Shown: positions 34,693-43,553, numbered from the stretch's first letter. The stretch: 64,000 bases of DNA from Agrobacterium larrymoorei (GCF_013322225.1 NZ_JAAMFB010000044.1:1-64000), one strand, 5' to 3'. The notes: a model not told the origin generated them from the letters alone. Program-made: numbers and translations.

Positions 34693-35586
34693 CTATCGTT
34701 TTATGATGGTTGTCGTATGCTGATAGTCACGAGCAGACACACCGAAGTGCCGCTTGAATTCCCGGCTGAATTGCGGCGTGCTCTCGTAGCCGACCCGCTG
34801 CGCCGCCTCGCCAATCCGTGCGCCGTCGAATGCAATCATGTCCCGTGCGGCGTGTAGGCGTAGACGCTTTACATATTGCAGTGGTGATTGGCCGGTGCGC
34901 TGCCGGAAAGCCCTGTGGAAAGTCGTGATGCTCATTGCGACGCTAGTGGCCATCTCCTCGATCGTAACAGGCCGGGAAATATCGCGCTGGATATCCTCAA
35001 TCAGCTTATCCAGCTTTCCGTCATCGCCGGTCTGCTGAGCATACGCTACCAGCGCCGGGCCGCACGGCCCGCGCAGGGCGTGGAATAGCAACTCTCGCCG
35101 CAGGGTTGACCCAATCAACCGCCCTGCGAGCGCATCATCAAGAACAGAAACTAGCCGCTCAATGGTTGATCGCATCCTCCAATCGACCGGAGCGGGGGCC
35201 AGCCCACTACGCCGCGATTTCGACGAGATCGAGCCGACGTCTGCCATCTGTCCCAGCAGGCTGGTGAAATCGTCGCGCGTTGCACTCACAAACAGCCCGC
35301 AAAGTGGTTCGGCGCGGCTGGCGCGATGCGCGCAGAGGAAGGGCATGGGCAATGTTAGGACGAGATAGTTGTTCTCGTCATAGACGAACGATCGTTCACC
35401 AAGCTGCCCGTCCTTGCGACCGCGGAGTACGATGACGATCCCCGCATCATAAACCAATGGCTCGGGTTGTGTGGACATCGTTGTCCAAAACAGGCGCACG
35501 CCCTCCACTTCCGTCTGCAAAACACCCGCGGGCGCTTGGGCCATGCGGGCTGCAAGTTGGTCGTCGAGCAATTTCTGGAACGTCAT
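34693..35586 (-). CDS. AraC-family regulator divergent from an SDR gene
   Basis: 297 residues from ATG 35586, the start that aligns with the family N-terminus (MTFQKLLDDQLAARMAQA). Residues about 20-160 form the AraC_N cupin-like domain (GVRLFWTTMSTQPEPLVYDA). The C-terminal 100 residues hold two HTH motifs: TIEEMATSVAMSITTFHRAF and IGEAAQRVGYESTPQFSREF followed by FGVSARDY. It is divergently transcribed from the SDR gene at 35731 over 144 bases, the usual arrangement for activating that gene in response to a small, probably aldehyde-like or aromatic, inducer. It is a complete protein of normal size. Confidence 0.88.
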   Translation of the reverse strand: MTFQKLLDDQLAARMAQAPAGVLQTEVEGVRLFWTTMSTQPEPLVYDAGIVIVLRGRKDGQLGERSFVYDENNYLVLTLPMPFLCAHRASRAEPLCGLFVSATRDDFTSLLGQMADVGSISSKSRRSGLAPAPVDWRMRSTIERLVSVLDDALAGRLIGSTLRRELLFHALRGPCGPALVAYAQQTGDDGKLDKLIEDIQRDISRPVTIEEMATSVAMSITTFHRAFRQRTGQSPLQYVKRLRLHAARDMIAFDGARIGEAAQRVGYESTPQFSREFKRHFGVSARDYQHTTTIIKR

Positions 35587-35730
35587 GGTTGATCCGAATT
35601 GGTAGGAATAGGCAAATAATTGGCATGTATCGACATTGGTGAACGCCAATCTGACACTATTATTCATGGCATGCAACGCCCTGTCTTTGGGCGGCATCTT
35701 CAACAGACTGACTGCAATCGAGGAAAACAC

Positions 35731-36471
35731 ATGCAAAACATTAATGGAAAAGTTATCGTCATCACTGGCGCATCCAGTGGCTTCGGCGCAACCACGGCCC
35801 GCTACCTTTCGGAACATGGAGCGAAAGTCGTGCTTGGCGCGCGCCGACTTGACCGGCTGGAGGAGGTCGCCGCCAGCATCCGCGAGACGGGAGGAGAAGC
35901 GGTTGTGGCGCAAGCCGACGTGACCCAACGTCGCGATGTACAGAACCTCGTCAACTCTGCGATTTCAGCTTTTGGACGACTAGACGTGTTGATCAACAAT
36001 GCCGGCCTGATGGCTATTGCACCGCTCGATGCCGACAAGGTCGAAGAATGGGACGCGATGATCGACATCAACATCAAGGGTGTTCTCTACGGCATTGCCG
36101 CTGCACTGCCTGTCTTCCGCAAACAGAACAGCGGTCATTTCATCAACATCGCCTCGGTGGCCGGACACAAAGTTTCAGCGCCGGGCGGCACCGTGTACTG
36201 CGGCACTAAGTTCGCCGTGCGCGCTATCTCCGAAGGACTACGCATCGAGGCGGGGTCGCATATCCGCACCACGATCATCTCACCTGGAGCTGTCGACAGT
36301 GAACTGAAATTCGGCTCCTCCGATCCTCAGGCACGAGCAGCCATAATCGAGTTGTACAAAGCGGCCATCCCGACCGAGACGATTGCGCATGCCATCGCCT
36401 ATGCGATCTCGCAGCCGGACAACGTCGACATCAACGAAATCCTTCTGCGGCCAACTGTGCAAGAGTACTGA
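35731..36471 (+). CDS. Short-chain dehydrogenase/reductase
   Basis: 246 residues from ATG 35731, preceded by GAGGAAA. Classical SDR: the cofactor motif TGASSGFG is at residues 11-18. GARRLDRLEE follows the second strand, so NADP(H) preference is likely. NNAGLMAIAPL holds the structural NAG. The active site is Ser in NIASVAGHKV and YxxxK in YCGTKFAVRAI. The substrate cannot be told. It is divergent from an AraC regulator that probably controls it. Complete, with normal length and no lesions. Confidence 0.9.
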   Translation: MQNINGKVIVITGASSGFGATTARYLSEHGAKVVLGARRLDRLEEVAASIRETGGEAVVAQADVTQRRDVQNLVNSAISAFGRLDVLINNAGLMAIAPLDADKVEEWDAMIDINIKGVLYGIAAALPVFRKQNSGHFINIASVAGHKVSAPGGTVYCGTKFAVRAISEGLRIEAGSHIRTTIISPGAVDSELKFGSSDPQARAAIIELYKAAIPTETIAHAIAYAISQPDNVDINEILLRPTVQEY

Positions 36472-36848
36472 TGATTCAAAAGCAAGAGATACGCGCTCAC
36501 CCAAGCTCAGACCGCTGGTGGGTGCGCTATCGTCGAGCGTCGCTAGGAAGCGCTATGCTCTTTGCCCGCCATCCTATGCAATGGAGTTGCCTAGAGCTGA
36601 CCACCGGCGGATTTCGTTCTTCTGTGACACGATCCTCGATTGATTTTCCGGTAAGACTTTAGCAGATAAACTAAATTCCTTTCGACGGTTAAAGTCGATC
36701 AGATTTCCGCTCGAAGAGCCAGCCATACCGAGCTGTCCTGAAATCAGTGAAGCGACCGTGCGGGTCTTGGTGAATTGACTGTCCTTTCTTCTCCAAGTAC
36801 CCGTGGTAGCAGTAGCGATACGGTAATTTATTTCGGAGGAGCATTGGA
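36472..36848. other. 377-base interval without a supportable gene
   Basis: No reading frame with start, ribosome binding site and coding character is found. A minus-strand stretch around 36690-36830 is open and may be a relic of a deleted gene, but I cannot name it. The last 15 bases carry the strong GGAGGAG ribosome binding site of the thioesterase gene. Confidence 0.4.
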
Positions 36849-37370
36849 ATGGCAGACGATACCTCACTGTGGCTCGAGGAAGAGAGGCAGGTTCGCGCCA
36901 AACTGCTGGCTGTAGATGTGGTGTCACAGGAAGAACTCCTCGCCCGACCGGGACTTGATTTCTTGACCGCGATCCTTGCCGGTGAGCTTCCGCCGCCGCC
37001 TATTGGCGACGCCATGGACTTTGTTCCCATAAGTGCCGAGCACGGTAAGGTCGTCTTTCAGGGTCGACCGCAGCGACGGCACTACAACCCCTTAGGAAGC
37101 GTTCACGGGGGATGGTTCGCTACCCTTCTCGATTCTGCGGTGGGATGCGCAATCCACTCAGTATTGTTGGCCGGACAGGGCTACACAACCCTAGAGTTGA
37201 AGGTAAACATGATTCGCGCATTGACAGAAAAAGTTCCCGTTGTGCGGGCGGAGGGCAGTGTCATACATGTGGGTCGCCAGGCCGCGACCGCAGAAGGCCG
37301 CATTTTTGGTCCTGACGGGCGGCTGTATGCCCATGCCACAACGACCTGTATGGTTTTTGAACAACGATGA
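36849..37370 (+). CDS. PaaI-family hotdog thioesterase
   Basis: A 173-residue single hotdog-fold acyl-CoA thioesterase of the PaaI type. The motif NPLGSVHGGWFATLLDSAVG carries the HGG loop and catalytic Asp. The later YTTLELKVNMIRAL and AEGSVIHVGRQAATAEG are the central strands. GGAGGAG precedes the ATG at 36849. PaaI-like enzymes clear aryl- or acyl-CoA adducts during aromatic breakdown. Here the gene stands alone among redox genes, so its CoA substrate is unknown. Confidence 0.88.
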   Translation: MADDTSLWLEEERQVRAKLLAVDVVSQEELLARPGLDFLTAILAGELPPPPIGDAMDFVPISAEHGKVVFQGRPQRRHYNPLGSVHGGWFATLLDSAVGCAIHSVLLAGQGYTTLELKVNMIRALTEKVPVVRAEGSVIHVGRQAATAEGRIFGPDGRLYAHATTTCMVFEQR

Positions 37371-37959
37371 TAGCTTGTTAGCATGCGGCCAATTCCCCTC
37401 GTCCAAGCAAAGAAGGACGTTGGTCGACCGCTCTCCCCATCTTTGAATGAGAGTGACCGGCTAACGCGTGAAACGGGACAGTGACATCGTCGCGACCCCC
37501 ATGGCAATCGTGAGCCCATGTTTCATCTTACCCGGGGCAGTCGTCCATGTCAGATTGCTCAGACAACGTCTTAGGAAAAGGCGTTCGCGATTGCCTCATG
37601 TTCGAAAGCTTGAGGCATTTGTGTCTCCAAGGAATTCCCGCATGCTAACGCTTCTGGGTTATCGAAAATCCGCCAGGTTCACCGATTCCGACTACTTCGA
37701 CAGCTCCGTGAAGACCACCCTGTTCGCAACCTTCCCAGCTAATCCCATATCGTATGTGACAATGATTATTGTCACGCCATTTTCAGCCAGTGAGACCTTA
37801 GTGTTGAGAACCTGCTTCACTATTCCCGGGTCGAGAGCAGACTAACGCCCGCGCCTATGTTCAGTGAATGTCCGGAGACGACAACAGGTCTCTTCAAGTC
37901 CTTCTAGATTCTTCTGCCCCTTGAAGTACTGCTACGAGGCCGAATGGGCTAGCCGACGG
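37371..37959. other. 589-base interval with a palindrome but no supportable gene
   Basis: Short open frames on both strands have no ribosome binding site and no recognisable product. The only clear structure is the palindrome at 37756-37775, listed separately. The interval probably marks a deletion or insertion scar between the thioesterase gene and the MFS gene. Confidence 0.4.
37756..37775. promoter_or_regulatory. Perfect palindrome, orphan operator
   Basis: Inverted repeat GTGACAAT-GATT-ATTGTCAC with 8-bp perfect arms and 4-base centre. Size and symmetry fit the binding site of a dimeric regulator. No gene start lies within 150 bases on either strand, so the gene it served has probably been lost. 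Confidence 0.45.
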
Positions 37960-39177
37960 TCACCCGAGATCGGCTGGACGGGATTTCAACGCGACGCGAG
38001 CCGCTGCGGCTGAGAGCAGCGCGCAGGCGGTCATGGTTCCAACCATTGGAAGCTCGGTGCCGTCTGCGGTTGCAGCCACCACGAAGCTTGCTAATGCACC
38101 GGCCGCAAAACCTGCCGTTCCTAAGATCGCGGAGGCGGAGCCTGCGACAGCGCCGTGTGCGTGGAGGGCCATAACGGTGCCGACAGGCACCAGGATGCCC
38201 AATGAGAAGAAGACCATGGCGGCTCCAAGGACAAGCACAAGCATGCCACCGAGGTCGAGAAGCCCCACCACAAGAAGAGCAGAGGTCAGAATGGCATTTG
38301 CGCTGACGCAGCAGCTCAGAATGGGCGCGGCCCCGAACCTGTCCATCAACGGACCGGACAACTGTGCCGAACCAGACCAGACGACCGCAGCAAAGCCGAA
38401 AACCATGCTGAACTGCAACGGGGTCAATTCGTAGATCGTCATGAAGACGAACGGTGACCCCGAAACATATGCGAAGAACGTGGCCTGGGCCAAGCCGATC
38501 ATCAAGGCGGCGCAGATGAAGCTTCGGTCCCGTAAAAGCAAGCCGTAGCCCCGCAGGGTGGCCATTCCCGAGACGCGGCTGCCTACCGGTAGTGTTTCTG
38601 GAACCTGCGTGACGACGAGCGCTAGTGCGATTACGCCGGCGATGGTCAGGAACCAGAAGATAGATGTCCATCCGTACGCCCCGACGAGAGCCGTCCCCGC
38701 CATAGGCGAGACGAGGGGCCCGATCGAGACGACAAGGACCATGAGCGACATCATCCGTGCAGCGGTCGACCCGGTGTAGCGGTCCCTGATCAGCGCCCGC
38801 GGTACGGCCATGGCGGCGCAGGCCCCGATACCTTGCAGGAACCGCCATACGATCAACTGCTCGGCTACGACGGCCAAGCTTGCCCCTATCGACGAGACGA
38901 CGAAGAGAAGCAGTCCCGCGTAGAGCGCCGGCTTTCTCCCGAACCTGTCGGAGAGCGGTCCGAAGATGTTTTGTCCGATCGCGAGTGCCGCCAGATAGCT
39001 TGTAAAGCTGAGTTGGATCGTGGCGCTGGTCGTTTCCAGCGCCCTGGCCATTTCGGGGAAGGCAGGAACATACATGTTCATCGCGAGAGGGCCCGCAAGC
39101 GACACCAATCCTAATATCAGCGCTTCCTTCCTGAACGACCTGGTACTTTCATCATGCGACTTGGCTCGAGATGTCAT
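37960..39177 (-). CDS. Bcr/CflA-type MFS multidrug efflux transporter
   Basis: 405 residues from ATG 39177 (GGAAG eight bases upstream). An inner-membrane proton-driven exporter of the DHA1 Bcr/CflA group. Twelve hydrophobic segments can be traced. The first holds PLAMNMYVPAFPEMA, a hallmark of this group. The loop 2-3 signature is GPLSDRFGRKPALYAGLLLF. RFLQGIGACAAMAVPRALIRDR marks helix 4-5. GTALVGAYGWTSIFWFL is the antiporter motif C region. It is last in a run of four minus-strand genes (dehydrogenase, LLM oxidoreductase, DUF1993, this) downstream of the HxlR-controlled promoter. Export of toxic quinone- or aldehyde-type compounds is a reasonable role, inferred from context. Confidence 0.9.
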   Translation of the reverse strand: MTSRAKSHDESTRSFRKEALILGLVSLAGPLAMNMYVPAFPEMARALETTSATIQLSFTSYLAALAIGQNIFGPLSDRFGRKPALYAGLLLFVVSSIGASLAVVAEQLIVWRFLQGIGACAAMAVPRALIRDRYTGSTAARMMSLMVLVVSIGPLVSPMAGTALVGAYGWTSIFWFLTIAGVIALALVVTQVPETLPVGSRVSGMATLRGYGLLLRDRSFICAALMIGLAQATFFAYVSGSPFVFMTIYELTPLQFSMVFGFAAVVWSGSAQLSGPLMDRFGAAPILSCCVSANAILTSALLVVGLLDLGGMLVLVLGAAMVFFSLGILVPVGTVMALHAHGAVAGSASAILGTAGFAAGALASFVVAATADGTELPMVGTMTACALLSAAAARVALKSRPADLG

Positions 39178-39230
39178 CGTAGAAGCTTCCATATTGAATC
39201 GATAGGGTGGCGACCGAGGGCGTTCGATCT

Positions 39231-39728
39231 CTATCTGAGGAATGGAAGCTGCCCGATGTAGTCCATCTTTCCGATCCGAACGCCTTTGTGGCGGAGTATG
39301 TCGTAGGCCGTGACCAGGTGAAAATAGAAGTTTGGCACCCCATGCTGGTAAAGGTAATCCTTCCCGAGGAAGGCGCCGGACCAGCCCGGAGGCGCCACGA
39401 TACGTTCTTCCCAACCTGAGAAGTCGCTTTCTTCGATCGAGCTAACGTAGACGATCGTCTTTTCGATGAGCGCTTTGAGTTCCGGGATCGTTTTCTCGGT
39501 CTTCTCAAAAACCGGGACCGGCTTGCCGGATAAGACTGAGGCAACAAGTCTTGCCATCTCACACACCCACTGAACCTGGCTCGTGAGTGGCAGCATATCT
39601 GGCGCAAGACGGGCGTCCAGAAGAACTTCCGGCTTGAAGTGATTCGCCTCGGCGTGCTCTTGCGCCTTGTCCAACAGACGCGAGAGCGTGTGGAGCATTT
39701 TGATGAACTGCGTGATCTGCGCGTACAT
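39231..39728 (-). CDS. DUF1993 family protein
   Basis: A 165-residue protein of DUF1993, a four-helix family related to the DinB/YfiT fold. The signature begins FIKMLHTLSRLLDKAQEHAE, then LLDARLAPDMLPLTSQVQWV. VPNFYFHLVTAYDILRHKGV is at the C-terminus, ending near GKMDYIG. Function is not established; DinB-like relatives bind metals or thiols. It lies 15 bases downstream of the LLM oxidoreductase gene and upstream of the MFS pump gene, so it is within the HxlR-linked operon. A part in detoxification is inferred from the neighbours. Confidence 0.88.
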   Translation of the reverse strand: MYAQITQFIKMLHTLSRLLDKAQEHAEANHFKPEVLLDARLAPDMLPLTSQVQWVCEMARLVASVLSGKPVPVFEKTEKTIPELKALIEKTIVYVSSIEESDFSGWEERIVAPPGWSGAFLGKDYLYQHGVPNFYFHLVTAYDILRHKGVRIGKMDYIGQLPFLR

Positions 39729-39743
39729 GATTAGGGTCTTTCG

Positions 39744-40724
39744 TTAGGTTGTCGCCTGGGCGGTTATCTCGAGTGAGCGCACGCGCTTGCTGAAGTCAAA
39801 GATGTCAGTGACGATCATCAACTCGTCGGCCCTTGTCTCGGCAATGAGCTGGTTTAGGCCAGCGCGGACGGTCTCGGCGCTGCCCACCACGCTGCAGCTT
39901 AGCATCTGTTCGGTCTGAGCTTTCTCCCGCGGCGTCCAGTAGGCCTCGATATCGGCTACGGGCGGCTTGAGAAGGCTTGGCATGCCCCGGAACATGTCGG
40001 CAAATGTCATCTGCTGGGAGGTTGCGAGTAGGCGAGCCTCGGTATCCGTTTCCGCCGCGATCACATTCACCCCGATCATGGCATAGGGTTTTTGCAGCTG
40101 CTCTGATGGCTGGAAATTGTTTCTGTAGACTTCGAGGGCCTGATGAAGCGCCTGAGGGGAAAACTGCGACCCGAAGGCATAGGGAAGGCCGAGTGCGGCT
40201 GCAAGTTGCGCGCCGAACAGGCTCGATCCCAAAATCCAAAGCGGCACGTTGGTACCGGAGCCGGGAACCGCTTCGATCCGCTGTGCTTCGCCCTTCGGGG
40301 CGAGGAATGCCTGGAGTTCCTGGACGTCCTGTGGGAAGTTCTCCGCGTTGCCGGGATCCTGGCGCAGCGCCCGCAAGGTCATCTGGTCGGTGCCTGGTGC
40401 GCGACCAAGCCCCAGATCTATACGGCCCGGATAAAGGGTTTCCAGAGTTCCGAATTGCTCTGCAATGACGTACGGGGCGTGGTTGGGCAGCATGACGCCA
40501 CCAGCGCCAACGCGGATCGTCGTCGTACCGGCCGCGATATGCGCCACCACGACCGATGTCGCCGCGGTGGTGACCGCCGGCGAGTTGTGATGCTCAGCTA
40601 CCCAAATACGTTGGAAACGCAGACGCTCGGCGTGCTGGGCAAGCGCACGAGCGTTATCAAGCGAAGACCGGCGATCAAACCCTACGCGAACGCGTCCGAG
40701 TTCGAGAACTGACAGGGGGATCAT
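39744..40724 (-). CDS. LLM-class flavin-dependent oxidoreductase
   Basis: A 326-residue bacterial luciferase-like monooxygenase or reductase. Recognised by SLDNARALAQHAERLRFQRI, WVAEHHNSPA, the VRVGAGGVMLPNHAPYVIAE strand and RIDLGLGRAPGTD. FMN or F420 use cannot be decided from sequence, but proteobacterial members generally take FMNH2 from a separate reductase. Its ATG overlaps the stop of the upstream dehydrogenase by 4 bases, so the two are coupled. It is in the four-gene operon with DUF1993 and an MFS exporter. The substrate is unknown. Confidence 0.88.
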   Translation of the reverse strand: MIPLSVLELGRVRVGFDRRSSLDNARALAQHAERLRFQRIWVAEHHNSPAVTTAATSVVVAHIAAGTTTIRVGAGGVMLPNHAPYVIAEQFGTLETLYPGRIDLGLGRAPGTDQMTLRALRQDPGNAENFPQDVQELQAFLAPKGEAQRIEAVPGSGTNVPLWILGSSLFGAQLAAALGLPYAFGSQFSPQALHQALEVYRNNFQPSEQLQKPYAMIGVNVIAAETDTEARLLATSQQMTFADMFRGMPSLLKPPVADIEAYWTPREKAQTEQMLSCSVVGSAETVRAGLNQLIAETRADELMIVTDIFDFSKRVRSLEITAQATT

Positions 40725-41740
40725 TGTGCGGGCACCCCCTCGATGACGACCTTACCGACGTGGTTGCCGCTCTTGAGGCGCTGATAAGCGGCCTCGTACT
40801 CCACGAATGGAAAGACCTGGTCGAGGACAGGGTGCACCTCGTGCAAGGCCATTGCGCGCAGCAGCGCCTCGAAGCTCGCTCGGGATCCGATCGACGTGCC
40901 GGCGACGCGGAGCGACTTGGCGAGGATGTTGATGGGCGGCAGACCACCACCGAAACCGCTGGTGAATCCGACCAGTGAGATATCGCCGCCGTTGCGGGTC
41001 GCGGCGGCCGACTGCACGATCGTCTTCTCGCCTGCGATGTCGATGGTCTTGTCGACACCCCTACCGTCTGTGAGTTTCAGAATCTCCTTGTCCCAGTTGG
41101 GATGGGATCGGTAGTTGACGACGGCTGAGGCTCCCAGCGCCTTCAGCCGTTCCGCCTTTTCGTCCGATGAGGTAATTGCGAGTACTCTGGCGCCGAACAT
41201 CTTTGCAATCTGGAGCGAGAACAGCGCTACACCGCCGGTGCCCTGCACCAGCACCGTTTCGCCTGCCTGGAGGGGCGACGACAGGTTCAGACCCGTCCAG
41301 GCGGTAACGGCGGCACAGGGCAGGGACGCCGCCTCAGCATATGACATATAGTCCGGTAGATGCACGATGGCGTTCTCGTGCAAGAGAATCGTCTCGGCCA
41401 GCCATCCATCCGTCGTCATGCCCAGGCTGTTGGCATGATACTCTGGACGGTTGGGTCCGCCGATCCAATGCTGGCAGCAGGACGCCGAAACACGGTCGCC
41501 AACCTTTGTGCGCGTGACGTCACGACCGACCGCGATCACTTTACCTGCGCCGTCCGACAGCGGGACGCCGTTTGGCTTTGTAGGGCCGCCATAGGCACCA
41601 TCGAGGATTGCCTGGTCTCGAAAGTTCAAGGACGCAGCATGAACCCTCACCACCACCTCGTACGGCCCAGGATTGGGCGTGGCCTCGTCGTGCAATTCCA
41701 GACCTTGCTTGTCCCCGGTCGTCCAACGTACAGCCTTCAT
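40721..41740 (-). CDS. MDR-family NAD(P)-dependent alcohol dehydrogenase/quinone reductase
   Basis: 339 residues from ATG 41740 with AGGAG upstream. Medium-chain dehydrogenase/reductase fold: N-terminal GroES-like domain with HAASLNFRDQAILDG, then TAWTGLNLSSPLQAGETVLV and the nucleotide site QGTGGVALFSLQIAKMFGAR. The region after residue 95 lacks the four-cysteine structural zinc motif, and NFRD in place of Cys-x-x-D suggests a zinc-free quinone-oxidoreductase-type enzyme. It is first in the four-gene minus-strand operon and divergent from an HxlR regulator. HxlR-type regulators often answer to quinones and aldehydes, consistent with this role. Confidence 0.88.
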   Translation of the reverse strand: MKAVRWTTGDKQGLELHDEATPNPGPYEVVVRVHAASLNFRDQAILDGAYGGPTKPNGVPLSDGAGKVIAVGRDVTRTKVGDRVSASCCQHWIGGPNRPEYHANSLGMTTDGWLAETILLHENAIVHLPDYMSYAEAASLPCAAVTAWTGLNLSSPLQAGETVLVQGTGGVALFSLQIAKMFGARVLAITSSDEKAERLKALGASAVVNYRSHPNWDKEILKLTDGRGVDKTIDIAGEKTIVQSAAATRNGGDISLVGFTSGFGGGLPPINILAKSLRVAGTSIGSRASFEALLRAMALHEVHPVLDQVFPFVEYEAAYQRLKSGNHVGKVVIEGVPAQ

Positions 41741-41875
41741 GGTCTCATTCTCCTTTTGAGTAGTATTAGTGTCCCGCAAGGACCAATAGATTTGGCGGGC
41801 GGGTCGAGATCTGATCCGCTATTTACTGGACCGCAAAATAGCGGTAGCCTATCGGTATGACAAGAACACACTATT

Positions 41876-41903
41876 TGGTGTTATACCCACCGAAAGGTAA
41901 GTT
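41876..41903 (+). promoter_or_regulatory. HxlR leader with GTG-N-TATA-NN-CAC operator candidate
   Basis: Just before the HxlR start, GTGTTATACCCAC shows dyad symmetry (GTG...CAC about a TATA centre) within 20 bases of the ATG and overlapping the probable ribosome binding site region AAAGG. A very similar block is found at 43522-43553. It probably is the site at which the HxlR protein represses itself and the divergent dehydrogenase operon; binding is inferred. Confidence 0.45.
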
Positions 41904-42296
41904 ATGAAACGAAACTGGCAAAACGGGGATCCGAAGCAGCAACTGTTCTGGGCGACGGCAACCTGCGAAACCCTGCGGGTGCTGGAAGGAAAGTGGAAGA
42001 TCGTCATCATCGTCCAGCTCTTTGCGGCCAAGGCCCCGCTGCGCTTCTCGGAGCTTGAGAAGCGGGTCGCGGGCGTGAACCAGAAGATGCTGATTCAGCA
42101 GCTCAGAGAGCTGGAGAAAGATGGCATCGTCGCCCGGAAGATTTATCCGCAAGTGCCGCCTAAGGTGGAGTATGAGCTGACGGAGCTTGGTCGTGCACTC
42201 GGTCCCTCCATCGAGAGCCTGATTAACTGGGCCTTCCTCAAGTGCGAGATGAGCGGGGGAACGCCGCAGCAGGAGCCGTCGGGGGCGGCAGCTTAA
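41904..42296 (+). CDS. HxlR-family transcriptional regulator
   Basis: A 130-residue winged-helix regulator. HxlR signature: LRVLEGKWKIVIIVQLFAAK, LRFSELEKRVAGVNQKML, QQLRELEKDGIVARK, PPKVEYELTELG. One cysteine lies at the N-terminus (TATCETLRV), the usual position of the redox-sensing Cys in YodB/QorR-type members, and a second at FLKCEM. It is divergent from the dehydrogenase-LLM-DUF1993-MFS operon with 163 bases between starts. It is therefore the likely repressor of that operon, released by quinones, diamide or aldehydes. That inducer class is inferred from family and context. Confidence 0.9.
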   Translation: MKRNWQNGDPKQQLFWATATCETLRVLEGKWKIVIIVQLFAAKAPLRFSELEKRVAGVNQKMLIQQLRELEKDGIVARKIYPQVPPKVEYELTELGRALGPSIESLINWAFLKCEMSGGTPQQEPSGAAA

Positions 42297-42496
42297 GTTC
42301 GGTGTTTCGGTGTGCTGCATAGTCGCGATGGGCCGATTGAGATCCATCGCTGAAGTGCCTCAACCGGGTCGATCAACAAGAGCCAGCTTGAGGGGGCAAC
42401 CACCAAACCAGCTCTTGCCGCCGATCATGGGCATCGAACCGAGCTCAGGCTCTACTCGCAGGAAGAACCGATCGCACCTGGTTGACAGTCAAACGA

Positions 42497-43447
42497 TCAA
42501 GATGTGATCCCGAGGACCTTCTCGGTGATCGCCTCAGCCCGGTAAATCGCAGCATCGCCCCCTCTATCATTGTTCGTCGTGATAAAGAGTTCACCGGTGT
42601 CAGGATGGATCGCAAGACTGGTGGTTCCGAGGAAGTCTCCCTGCTCCCTTTCCGAAATCAATACCTGAGCAATCGGGACACCTCGTGAATCAAATACCAG
42701 CACGCGCCCTTCGGTATAAAGCGCGACATAGACGTTGCCATGCTCGTCCGTGCGAAGCGAGTCGACCTTCGCACCGATGAACCGGTAGGCGATCGTCAGT
42801 CCATAGTCGGCGATGGTCGTCGGTCCGGCGAGTTCGATGCGATGGAGCAGTCCTTTTCCAGTCTCGGTGGCCCACAAAATCTTCCCGTCCGGGCTGAGCC
42901 CAATCCCGTTAGCCAGTGACAAGTTCGGGAGGATGGGCGTGATCGTCGTCATGTCCGGGGCGACATAGAAAACCCCGCCTGTGGGGTTGGCATTGTTGCC
43001 TTGCATATCGGTGAAGTAGAAGCCACCATGCTTGTCGTAGACCAGGTCATCGGGGACGTGCCCGGCCTGGGGACCGACGATGATCTGTTTGCCCGAACCG
43101 TCCGGCTCAATGGCGAACAGTGTGCCGCCGCTGTGAATAGTGGTGAAACCGGCGACAACGATGCGACCGTCCTTGTCAAAGTCGATGCCTGCGGCTCCGG
43201 CGCTGTTTTCGGCGAGAACCACGGTCAATTCCCGATCTGGCGAGAGCTGCAAGACGCGCCCGGTGATGCATTCGACGAAAACTAGGTTACCCTGCTTATC
43301 GAACCTCGGGCCCTCGAGAATAACCCGTTCACTGACACCGCCGAGGGGCGCCATATCAGCCGTTACCGGGAACCATGATTCGGCGACAATCGTTGGAAGG
43401 CTTCTTTCCCACATCGGGATATTGGGCCCGCGACTTGAAATTATCAT
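42497..43447 (-). CDS. SMP-30/gluconolactonase/LRE-family beta-propeller protein
   Basis: 316 residues from ATG 43447, preceded by GGAG at eight bases. Six-bladed propeller of the SMP-30/LRE family: ERVILEGPRFDKQGNLVFVE, IDFDKDGRIVVAG, PDDLVYDKHGGFYFTDMQGN, LANGIGLSPDGKILWATETG, then TDEHGNVYVAL. These carry the acidic metal ligands (Glu near the N-terminus, Asn and Asp later). Typical substrates are sugar or aromatic lactones. There is no signal peptide. It is convergent with the HxlR gene. Its upstream region contains the second copy of the HxlR leader block, so it may be under the same control. Confidence 0.85.
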   Translation of the reverse strand: MIISSRGPNIPMWERSLPTIVAESWFPVTADMAPLGGVSERVILEGPRFDKQGNLVFVECITGRVLQLSPDRELTVVLAENSAGAAGIDFDKDGRIVVAGFTTIHSGGTLFAIEPDGSGKQIIVGPQAGHVPDDLVYDKHGGFYFTDMQGNNANPTGGVFYVAPDMTTITPILPNLSLANGIGLSPDGKILWATETGKGLLHRIELAGPTTIADYGLTIAYRFIGAKVDSLRTDEHGNVYVALYTEGRVLVFDSRGVPIAQVLISEREQGDFLGTTSLAIHPDTGELFITTNNDRGGDAAIYRAEAITEKVLGITS

Positions 43448-43521
43448 TCCTTTTTCTCCGCTCTTGTTTCGCAAGAATCAGAGTTACGAGAAACTATTTA
43501 AGTCAGCAAGAACCCACCTTT

Positions 43522-43553
43522 TTGTGCTATACACACCATAAGGTAAGTTATGT
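43522..43553 (+). repeat. Second copy of the HxlR leader block
   Basis: TTGTGCTATACACACC followed by TAAGGTAAGTTATG closely matches 41876-41906, including GGTAAGTTATG at the HxlR start. Here the ATG is followed at once by TGA, so no protein is made. It keeps the GTG-N-TATA-NN-CAC dyad. It is either a regulatory site for the divergent SMP-30 gene at 43447 or the relic of a lost HxlR paralogue. Confidence 0.6.

Noticed and set aside
37468-37845. 125-codon plus-strand frame between the thioesterase and MFS genes
   Set aside because: No ribosome binding site; the product is basic and without a motif. More likely non-coding with an orphan operator.
40143-40712. Plus-strand frame opposite the LLM oxidoreductase
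   Set aside because: Shadow of the strongly conserved minus-strand enzyme gene.
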